From contig NC_044279.2 of assembly GCF_004027225.2 (NCBI RefSeq), forward strand, positions 44,850,744 to 44,914,743: DNA of 64,000 nucleotides, in the 5' to 3' direction. The notes under the pieces are model-generated. The model did no database searches, was not told the DNA's origin, and saw nothing but the letters and a program-made list of their open reading frames with translations. The DNA comes from Strigops habroptila. Its lineage: Eukaryota; Chordata; Aves; Psittaciformes; Psittacidae. Below, one piece after another: positions 26,988-38,000 of this stretch. Made by a program: the position numbers and the translations under genes. Position 1 is the stretch's first letter, and every line of letters starts with the position of its first letter.

Positions 26988-28647
26988 GTATCATGCCTGT
27001 AGTCATCCTCGCTCTGAAATAAATGACCCATATTTTCCACTGCAAAATAACATGTCTAGGCTAGAAGAACTCTTTCGCAGATGTTGTCAAAGTAGGACTT
27101 CTAGCAAAACAGCTTTATAGGAAATGTCCCACCTGTAACCTGGAAGTCTATCTAAACCTTCAAGGAAAGATGGGATCTTGAGGTTAGCTCCGGTGACCTG
27201 TAACTTTACAACAATCTGTGCTTGACATTTCAGCAAAAACTGTTTGGCAAGCACAGATAAACAGGTGAAGGACAGACACAGAGTGATCCTTTCTGGATCT
27301 TTGTAATTGTCTCTGTGTGGTGATTAGGAATGTTACAGTGCTTAAAGTCCCTTTGTAAAGAAGATGAGATGTGTGAAAGCTGCTGCACCATGTTCTAGTG
27401 TGTAACTAGAAATGCTTTGGTGAGTGAGAAACATGCAAGAGCAGTCTGGGCAAGTTTTTTTACCAGTGAAATGGCTGACAAATATAATTCCTTCTTATTA
27501 TAGCTGTTCTGGTTAGAGCACTGCTTTTGCAGCCTTATCATCTAATCTGTTTCCTGCAGGAATAATGGCAGGGGTTTGCTAGGCCCCGTTTTGCTTGGCA
27601 GCCATAGCTGCAACAAAAGCGCAGCACAACTATTGGTCTTGGTTGGAGGGAAGTCAATCAGTGACATAGTTGTCACTGTGTGGGAACGTTGCTTGGCTGG
27701 AGCTGAGCTATCAGGGAATAAAGCTTGGAGAGCTGCCAGTGAAAGAGCCTTCTCCTCCTGCTGACTGCCGATTACACTGACAGGGACAAGTAGGGCAGGA
27801 TGACTGCAAGAGCAGGGAGCTGAATCACACAGCGTTATTACTAAAATACAGCCTTTTTACTTTCCAGAAAATCTGTCCTCTTGTGGTGAAGCAGGAATCA
27901 TCACTACAAGATGCCTAACAGAGCTCCTGTTGGGTCACAGACTCTAGGATTTAGTAAAAGCTGTGGCCAGGGAGAAGCACTGGAAGATGGCCTATCAAGT
28001 ATTTTATCAACCTCAAACTCAGAAAATGATGTTGAAACAACAGCCCTAATTTTTATCTTTTTCTGCCAAGATTCACATCTTACAACAGAGTATAAGCACA
28101 TACTTACATGATATTCGCAGCTATTCACTCAATATTAACAAGTATTTTCCTGGCAAAACCATGGATTCAGCTAGACATTGTGTTAACACATGGGGTAGGC
28201 TGGCTGGTTTGTAGTTTTCGTACAGATGGACTTCTTTTTAAACTCAGATTTCCTCAGGTCCTGTTTTGCCTGGCAGTGGCATGCAACCTCCTGACCCTGC
28301 TGGTGGGAAATTCTTCAAGGAGCAAACTATTGCTTTCTCTCATAGTGTAGATGGTTGAATAGTACTCAACACAATGTGCCACAACCTTGGGACCTAGATC
28401 ATATTGCTTAGCAGTTTGGGCTTTCTTGTCTGACTACATAACACTGGATGAATTTAAGCGATTTGTTATGAAAAACTTTTTTCATATGGTATGCTTCACC
28501 AACTGTAGTAAAATCTTCATTATTTTTTCTCCTGTGTACAATGCCACAGGAATGCTCTCCTGCCTAGCTAGATGTTGCATTTGCATAACTGCAGTTTGTA
28601 AATGAGGCCTTTTGAGGTTTTAACAAGGATATGAACTAAAAGTAGAT
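26988..28647. other. Unique spacer with a richer non-repeat patch
   Basis: No gene was recognised. About 27480-27860 is less AT-rich than its surroundings, not repeat-like, and contains GATA-like (TTATCATCT), CCAAT-like (ATTGGTC) and E-box-like sites; it is discussed as a possible regulatory element under findings. Open frames here show no family resemblance. Confidence 0.5.
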
Positions 28648-29055
28648 ATCATAGAATCATAGAATCATAGAATAGTAAAGGTTGGAAAGGACCTTAAGAT
28701 CATCTAGTTCCAACCCCCCTGCCATGGGCAGGGACACCTTGCACTAAACCATGTGGTCCAAGGCTCTGTCCAACCTGCCCCTGAACACCGCCAGGGATGG
28801 AGCATCCACAACCTCCCTGGGCAACCCATTCCAGTGCTTCACCACCCTCACTGTAAAGAACTTCTTCCTTATATCTAATCTAAACTTCCCCTGTTTAAGT
28901 TTGAAGCCATTACCCCTTGTCCTACCACTACAGTCCCTAAGGAAGAGTCCCTCCCCAGCAACCTTATAGACCCCCTTCAGATACTGGAAGGCTGCTATGA
29001 GGTCTCCACGCAGCCTTCTCTTCTCCAGGCTGAACAGCCCCAACTCTCTCATCAC
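28648..29055 (-). mobile_element. CR1 LINE 3'-end fragment
   Basis: Three ATAGAATC tail units at the left mark the 3' end. The minus strand has one continuous open frame of about 100 codons corresponding to the end of CR1 ORF2, with [49 protein letters not shown] and [13 protein letters not shown]. The uninterrupted frame suggests a relatively young insertion compared with the copy at 24.7 kb. Confidence 0.95.
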
Positions 29056-32000
29056 ATTTTATCGGTAAAAACATATTTTGGGTAATAATTTCAGATGGAT
29101 TAATTTCTTATAATAATCGGTACTTAGGTTAGAATCCTAATTTTTATACTTCTTTTTTCACTTACTTGAATTCATCATGCATATAAACAACTCTGAAGCC
29201 CTATCACATCTTCTGTGAAAAGTATACTGAATTACTTCACTGATTTAAGATGATCTTCTGTTCTTTGTAAACTAAACACAAATTTGAAATAACTTTTATC
29301 ACATCCCAGAGAGGAATTTGAACTGCTATTAAACTAATTGACTAATCCTGAAAATAAGGCTTTTAGACAAAAGCCTTCTTTATTTTCACTGAAACTGGTA
29401 AAAAAATAATTAAGAATTTAAGAATTATTTAAGACTTTTATATCATCTTTGCTTTAGGAATAATGTACTGATAATTAAAACCACATTATATTAGATTATA
29501 AAATATAATAGAAATTAATGAGTCAAGAAACAAAGTAATCAGCATAATGTTTCAAAAGTTTGTAAAGAAGTATTCCTTTCTGAAGGATTTTTTTTGCTAG
29601 AACTTGGTTACTTTCACAATGCTTTATTTTAACTGCAAGGGTAAAATGAAAGTTTCCATTTTTCTCACTGAAAAAAAGAATCTAAGTGATTTTCAGGGTG
29701 CACATTTACTATTGCATTTATCTATGCAGGAGACATAGGTTAGCTAGTCACTTTCACTAGCAATATTACAGAGTTGAATTTGTCCCTTAGCAGACACATG
29801 CAAGTCCACCGTGGTCTGCAAGGCTGCATGTATTTGACACTTCGTCTTCTGGGAGAATATCTTAAAATGTTTAACACCTCACTAAGCAGATGTTTCTAAG
29901 AGCTGGTGTGCAAAGGCATAGAGAGGTAGCAGGTCTGTTCTTCCCAGACTCATGAATGGTTTTGGATCATTGCTGTTAATATCTCAGGCACTCCCAGCTC
30001 TGCATGTGTAGAGAAAAAGCTTGGATCCTCTAGAGACTTGCTTTATGAGTCTGATTTATATATGGAATAGGTGTGCTAACTGATTACAGGCTAGCCTCTG
30101 AGAAAACCTAAGAGCTAAAGGAGCACAGGCAGGCAGAACAACCACAGAAATGTCACCCTGAAAAAATGTCACCTCTGCAAAATTTACAGCAGAGGGTTGC
30201 ATAAAACCGGTTTGACAAAAAGAACCTTTTTGTAACTGTTCAGCAAGAGCATACTTTAACATAATTATCAATGCAGGTTTTGAGACACAACCAATCTCCC
30301 TCATGCCTCATCAGATGAAGCTAAACCATGATCTTTAAGCATCTTGCAGGCTCCATGTTGCATTAACAATCATAAGACAGTGCTGATGTGTGCTTTTCAC
30401 ATGCAAAGGAAAACTATTTAGATGTTTTGAAACAAAGCAAGGTGTATTAACCTGACTTACCATGCCCTACATAGCTAAATACAGTAATTTTGCACAGGCT
30501 GGTATCAAGAAACTGCTGACTGCAAGCCTTGTCTGTCTGATCACAAAGTGCTGGAATAAAAGCAGATATCTCGGAGAGAGGAGAGTTATAGATACATATT
30601 TTTTTAACAAAAACTGGTGCAGAAATGCAGTTCTAATAAAAACACCTATAAATATTGTTAGATATTTTTTCAACATTATTTCAGTCAAGGCAAGTCCTGA
30701 AGTACTGATCTGCTTGCAGTGTTAAGAAAAGGAAATTTTTCATCTTCCAGGACATGAAGAAGATGCACCAGGTAGTGCGAAAAGGTGGTTAGATTAGGAC
30801 TAAAGGAAGATGAGTCATGTCAAGAGAGGATGCCTTCTGTGTCTACATTCTTGCCTTACAGTGACTTGGCTGAGGAACAAGGGCAAATCAGGCTGGGAAA
30901 GGGAAATATAACATGTTCGGCTGTGGCATACACATCTTTCAATGGTAGCAACCACTGGCAGCTTCCTTCACTGAGGAACCTCCTGAGCAACCACACCACC
31001 CTGTTCTGGGAATGGCCCCTGCTGCCAGGAATGAGCGGTGGCCAGAACATGGTGGTTCTGGACCAATGGATATCACATTGAAGGTCCATCTGGAAAGAAG
31101 TGTAGGTAGCAACACTTCTGCTGTCTTTACAGATTCTATGGATGATTAGGGATGGAGTTCCCAATTCAAGATTGTTCTTTATGACTTGAAAACCCAAAGC
31201 AAGAATGTTGTGTTAGAATAAACACATGCCTAGCTGTCCATTTGAGTCTGGTGTACAAATAGGGTTGGGGTACAGCCAATACACACAGCAAATCTGTAAG
31301 AGCAAGATCTGGCAGTGTTCTCTTCCAATATACTTTTTTTTGGGCTCAGAGCTGACACTGTAACCCCTGTGTCCTCACTGTCAGGATATTAGATAAAGGG
31401 ACTGGAGTTTGAATAAACAAAGTCATTTTTAAAAACTTATTTGAGAATTCTGGTTAAAATCTCATCTTACCAGGAGTTCCCAAATTAGACTATCTCTAAA
31501 GTCAAGGCTAGCTCAGTCTTCTGTTTCCCTTTAACAATGAGAAAGCTCCTTGTTTTTATTGTGTTCTGAAGGGGACAAATGGCCTTGCTAACCTTCCACT
31601 TGAAGCAGGAGTTGCAGACAAAGCTAGACCTCCTTCTACTAGGATTGAAAGTAAAGTTTCTGTCCTAAAATCGGTAATGCAAGGTTGAAGGTTGAAAATC
31701 TAGTAAGCCTTGCAAATAAATGGCAAGTCCTGGGGGCTTCAAAATGTATTTTTAGAAGAAACATATGCTAATTAGGATATGCCACACATAGTTGAAACAG
31801 CATGATTCACAAGGGGACTTCATTAGCCCCAGAGCTGAGTAGTATTACAAGTCCTGGGAGATCCAATAAAATAGGTGATTTAAAAAAATAAATAAAATTG
31901 CATTCTCCTAGTTAATCCCCATGGGCTTCTAATAATTTTTTTGGTTCTGGTTTTTTCCATTGCTACTTTGCTGTCACACGGACCATGGATTGTCACCTAG

Positions 32001-34790
32001 GAAAAGAACAGCAGTACTCTCCATTCTGTCTAGAATGGACAGGAAGATCATTAATGCTGTGCAACAGCACACTGAATACGTCCTGTCTTCAATAAGACAG
32101 ACAGGCAAGCAGCTCATTATCCAAAGGGGACTAGACAGGTAGGTCATAAAATGCATCTAAACCATAAACCCAGCAGATTTACTGGAATAAACTTAGTTGT
32201 CATTTTGTAGGTAATTTGCAATATAATGCATTGATAAAATAAGGCCTGCCATCTCTGAACAATGATAAAAAAAAGAATAGAATATTAAGATTAATTTTGT
32301 TCAGACTCAATTTTTAAAAGAGCAATGATTGATAATTTGTGAACTGCAACAGCTATTGTATTCCTGTTGACACATGATAACAGTTATGACTGATATTTTA
32401 AAATACAATTTTTGCTTTTCTTTTTCTATATAAAAGGGTATTTTTAGAAAATGAAAATGCAATAGAAAGGAATAATAGTCAGAAAAATTTTAGCATTGTG
32501 CCAGACTATGTACAGCCTGTGCGTTTGGTCTTGAAAAGAGAAGCCAAGGAGCAAAGGGGCTGCTGTCAGTTTACAAGCTTTATTTAAATCCTAAATCAGC
32601 CTCTATGACAGGAACGAATTCTGAGATACCAGAGCAAATTCACTCCTGGCTAAGTTTCAGAGAAGAGCCTCAGGGCACCAGTGGTGATTCATTCCTGCAC
32701 CTGAACTGTGAGTAAGGACACATGAAAGCTCTGAGAAGTGGCTGGGAGTAGGAAGAAGTTGCTGTATCTTCACTGTCAGGTCCGAAGTCTGACTGACTGC
32801 TCGTAATCCATTTACCTTCCAGAGCTCATTAAGGCCAAGATAGAGAATATTTTCAATTCCCAGCTTTCTCAAGAGCACCCGTGTGCCTTGGCAGAGAAGA
32901 TTTGAGCTGAAGGCTCTCATTGGTGTGAGAGGTTGGCTGGGCTTTGGGCCAGAATCACCCAGCACAGGAATGTTACATCTGAAGCCAGTCTGGCTTCTGG
33001 CAGTAAGAAATTATCATGTGTCCATGGACCATTAGTGTCATTAATACAATTCTCCTTAGCACTAACTGAAGAATTCCTCTGGTTTTAGACAGTAAGGTAG
33101 CTTTTCTGTGCATCTATTAGGGAATTAGCAAGGCCTTTCCTTTTAAAATAATTAGTAAGACCTACTTGAAGTATTTGAAGTTTCCACATGGCTGTTTCTT
33201 CAAATGTATGTTAAAATAATTGTAAAACAGGGCAGAAATCACCAATTTTGTTTCTTTTTGTTAAAATTTTTCCTTTTTTTTTTTTTCTAGCTGTATGATT
33301 TTCCTTATTATTGCCATGTGATTGAAGATTTGTTTAGAAGATTTTGGATCACAGTACTCTTGAAAAGTTAGCCCCATCAGCTACAGATAACAGCAACTGC
33401 TGCTCTGTTTACATGTACATTGAAATGAAGGATGGGGTTTCCTGTTGTAGATGATGTAAAATCCAGCCATTGTTAAACAAAGGAAGCTCTTTTCTCTGGT
33501 ATCTTAGTTGAGATCTGATCAAAATATTTCAGGGAGTCTCTAAGATTGGACACAGCTTTACTGACAGCCATTTTTGGCAGATTTCTTCAGGGGCTCCTGG
33601 GAACGTTAGTCTTCAAGTAGTAACTGCAAAGGCTGCTGTGCTCAGGGCTCATGTGGATCCTTGCAGCTTCTTGGCTCTGTGCAGCTTCTCTGACCCCCAT
33701 CAGCTTATAGCTCACGTGGGTAGAAAGAAAAGCCAGAGGACACCAGGGTGTCTGCACCTAGGTCACTCTGTCCTGTAAAAATGGCCACATATGCCAGCTC
33801 TTCATTGATATATAAATATATATACATGTGCTATATTTATACTACCTTTTCTAGAAGACGAAGTGTTGACTGGTTTTCTCCATATTTGTACAGACAATAA
33901 GCATCTTGCAACCAGCATTAGGAAACTGCATGTGCTACTTTCACTTTTTTATACAAGAGTGTCACAGGAAGGGCAAAACATATTTAGAGTGCTCTGAATA
34001 TAATCTACTGACTTTCCAGGAATTCTTCTATCTAACACATCTGAAAACACTATTCTAAAAAAGGATTTTTTTTCTTTCTGCTTTTGTTACTGCTATCAGA
34101 ACTTAAATTTGTGGTAATGATAACTCAAAAAAAAACCCAAACCCAAAACCAAAACCATGGTACTAGTTTTATGCTGACACTGCATATTTTAGGGTACCAC
34201 AAAACTTCTATGACTCTCAAATAAGAAATACTGTATACAAACAGCATAATTATTTAAATCAAACCTCCCTGTTGAACAATGATGTTTAACATCATTTTAA
34301 CCCTACTGTTAAATAATGACCTGTTAGGGGGAATTTTAAAATATGTATCAAGAAAAATAGCTGTTAGATTGTGGATTCATTTGGTCATTGATTGAAACAG
34401 CTATTGAGCAATTTAAACACATATTGTCATTTTCAGTTTTATTTTAAATAACTTAACTAGAATTCGTTTTATTTGGAAGTCCATTTTCATCTTGTAATAG
34501 ATTTCTTTCTATTTCAGATTTTTTTGTTTGTTTCTGGTTTTGTTTTGGGCTTTTTTTTTTCAGTTCTTTCTTTTCTGTTAGTATATTTACATTCATGACA
34601 TTTTCATTTAATATATTCCTCTCCTTCTCGTCTTTCAACTTTAGACATTGCACTGTAACAGCAGAATATGACATCCAGGAGTGGTGAAATGCTATGTATA
34701 TTGACATGCAACAAATAACTTGATTCAAACTAGCAGATCTTTATTGTAAACATTGTTTTTTAATTAAACAAAATACTCCGAAGTTTGTTG
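29056..34790. other. Unique AT-rich non-coding region
   Basis: No known gene or repeat was recognised in about 5.7 kb. It contains an exon-like segment at 32001-32138 (plus strand; see findings) and less AT-rich patches near 30.9-31.1, 32.5-33.0 and 33.5-33.8 kb that match nothing I recognise. Confidence 0.6.
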
Positions 34791-34816
34791 TGTTTTGTTT
34801 TGTTTTGTTTTGTTTT
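34791..34816. repeat. (TGTTT)n simple repeat
   Basis: Five tandem TGTTT units, ending nine bases before a CR1 3' tail. A simple repeat just beyond a LINE 3' end may be part of the insertion site history, but this is not provable here. Confidence 0.85.
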
Positions 34817-34824
34817 AATCTAAC

Positions 34825-35000
34825 ATAGAATCATAGAATAGTTAGGGTTAGAAGGGACCTTAAGATCATCTGGTTCCAACCCCCTGCCATGGACAGGGAT
34901 GCCTCACCATAGACCATGTCGCCCAAGGCTCTGCCCAACCTGGCCTTGAACACTGCCAGAAATGGAACATTTACCATTTCTTTGGGCAACCTGTTCCAGG
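34825..35000 (-). mobile_element. CR1 LINE short 3'-end fragment
   Basis: ATAGAATCATAGAATAGTTAGG at the left is the CR1 tail, followed by the same 3' UTR/ORF2-end sequence as the copies at 11.9 and 28.6 kb (AGACCATGTCGCCCAAGGCT, then the CTGCCAGAAATGGAACATTT block). It stops at about 35000, leaving only about 175 bases. Confidence 0.93.
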
Positions 35001-38000
35001 CCTACCAGGTAAATGATCTACAATAGACAGCAGTACAAGAACTCCACAGGTAGAAAATAACTCAGTCCCTGAGGAGATAATATATCTGTAAATTCTACAC
35101 CTTTTCTTACTGAGGAATTTTAAACTTGCTTCTTTCTTTGTTGCCTTATTTTACTGCCCATGGTACCACTTCAAATCTTGTTTCTGGTTTTGTTGTATAT
35201 TTCTTTTTCAGTTTCTATTACTTTGTATTCTGGAAACACAAAAAAGATCAAAAAAGGTCCAAAACCAATTTTGTGTCCCTCTTTATATGGTACATTTTTG
35301 AAGTTATATCCAATTTACAAATTTAAGCTTAAAAATTATTTTTAAAGCTCACATAACTGAAGGGAAAGGTTTGGGGTGTGTTTGGGTCTTTTTTTTTTAT
35401 TTTCTTTTTTGTTTTTCCTGTGGCAGCTTTTTTTTTCCCTCCAAAAATCATCTCCAGCAAGGAAAATGCTCAAACCCATATTAAGATCTCATGTGTATCA
35501 ACTTCTCATAAAGAAAAAGGCAAAATTATGCAGATATTTCTGTTTTATTAGAATAAAAATTACTTTAATGTTTTCAGCACTCATCTTTGCATATACTGGT
35601 ACTATATTTTTTACTAAAGCCAGGAGCTTCCAGGACATGATCTCTCTCAGCCTGTTTTTCATAGGTCTGCTTCTCTGGCAAGTCTGCATGTACCTTATTG
35701 TACATAGATGGCTATCAATCAGAAAAATGCTTGGAAATGTAGGAGATCTGTCCTGTAGGCTTCACCTCCCAGAGGTGCTTGTACATATATTGAAAGTGAA
35801 GGCAGGATCTAACTAACTTCCATCACTTTAAGGCCCTAAATATCTTTCAGGATCTGGGCTACGAACACTTGCAAATTATTTTGTTTCTCTGCTGTCTTAA
35901 AAAGTCTCAGTTGCATGACTTGACTTTGCTGTGAGATCAAGTTACCTGTCCTGCAAGCAATAAGTACTTGTGTTTTTAATCATCAGCTTTATTGAGCATA
36001 GTAATTTACTAGAGAATTTATAGTAGTTTTTCCTTTTAAAAATTCTAACATTAAATATACTCTTTGAGCTATCTATGTGTGCCATCCTGGGCTTGCTTTT
36101 GCTTCTGGAGAAGTGAATTTCAGAACCCTGGTAAGCTTCATTATATGCTAGAGCAGTCCTATAGTAATGTTGCAGGCCAAAGGGAAGATGCCTTTTCAAT
36201 ATTTATGACAGAATGTATTCTCTGCTTAATGACACTGCAATAAATGTCCTGCAAATTAACAAGACACCAGCATGTGAGATATGGTCCTATATGTTTGCAT
36301 GCATTTATGTTGCTGTGTTTTGAAATTAGTGATATTTCCTCATTGTTGTATAACTACATAATATTGTATAATATGATATAATGTCCTATTTACAGTTGCC
36401 ATGAGAATTAATTGTTCAGCTTTATCTGTATATTTGGACAGGCTTTTCATAAAAGATGCAATGTTTCCCCTATATGCTATACTACCATGAAGAGCGCTGT
36501 TTCCATTATGAATCACATAATCAGAAGGCACTGTTAGCCCTGCAACATAAAAGCACAAGAAAGGCAGGCCTCTTCCTATGCAGGAAAAGATACATGCAGA
36601 ATCATGGCAATACGAGAAGATCACGGTGGCTGGGAAAAGGCTTCAGGGCAAAAAAAATGAGTGGAAAGAGGGAAGATAAGCTTATAGAAATGAACTGGCA
36701 TGGTTTGAGGGGTTTTTTTCCATCATTCCTTTTAATTCTATTACAGAACCAAATGATGACTGAAAAATCTTCCCCCGAAAGCTACTGTTGTCTGAACAGT
36801 AGTGGCATTGTTGGAAACAATATTGAAAGTGAGCACTTTTGAATTTCAATAAGGCCTTTACAAAAAGTAGAATAACAGCCCTGCACATTGTGTAACTTTG
36901 GACCAGACATCTAATGACGGGAGCTACTACACAGCTAGGAAAATAATATCTGAAGCCTCTTACAGAACAAGAGAACAACTGTTTGTGGGAATATGAAAGT
37001 ACTGGCAATGAAAAACAGAACTGAGAAAACAGTCCTTTAGAAAAGCAAAAAAAGAATTTAATTATATTAAAAAAATATGTGCAAATGTCAGAAATTAGCT
37101 GGTCAGTTTATAGAAGGTAGGTAGTAATTTGATTTGTACCCTGATACCTGAGAAATTGGAATGAAAAAATTAATTAACAATTTGCCTAATATAGTTAGGT
37201 CAACTTAACCTGGAAACAATTTCATTTGGCAGAAAGAAGTAAACAAGTATTGCATTGAGGAGAGGTCTGGAGAGGTTTGTGTTTTGATTAATGAGAAACT
37301 GAGACATTACAACAAGCAGCAAAAGTTTTGGACCCAGTTCTGATTTTAGTTACATCAATATGAAGAAGACTAACCTTGCTAATGGGTTTTCCAGTGTAAA
37401 AGTCAGATCACAAACAAGTCATTCAAACTTCAAGACCTACCTAGAAGTCAGCAGTGAGTAGTAAAACAAATTACTTATAGTTATAAATTAGGATACTCAG
37501 AAGAGACACTGTCCCATTTGGAATAAAAAATAAAGGCATTTTGTTGTTCCCAAAGGGCATCAGAAGAACTGAATTTCCTATCAATCAGGGGGGAAAAAAA
37601 AGTTAGATACTATTTATACTGTTTCCATGCCCACATAATTTATTTCTCATGGTGACCTCGATTATGGCATGTTAACTTGCATAGATAAAAAAATTATATC
37701 TGAGGTAAGTGTGATAGAAGCAAAATGAAGAGCCTTCTGGTTTGCTTAGGGTTTTTTTAATTGGAAAGTTTCAAAACAGCCTAAAGTGGTGGTGCTCACA
37801 GAATAATCTTCTAGGTAATACAGCATAAACTCTGTAGATAGCACAGCTGGAGATCACTGCATTAAAAAGGGGGAAATTTTGACTGCTACTGTCCATGGCC
37901 TCTGAGTTACAGTTTAGGAAATAGGAGGTGTACGGAGGATTGCAGGGTTTGAGGGATTGCTCCTCAGAAGACTCTGCATCTACATAATCCATGAGACCCA

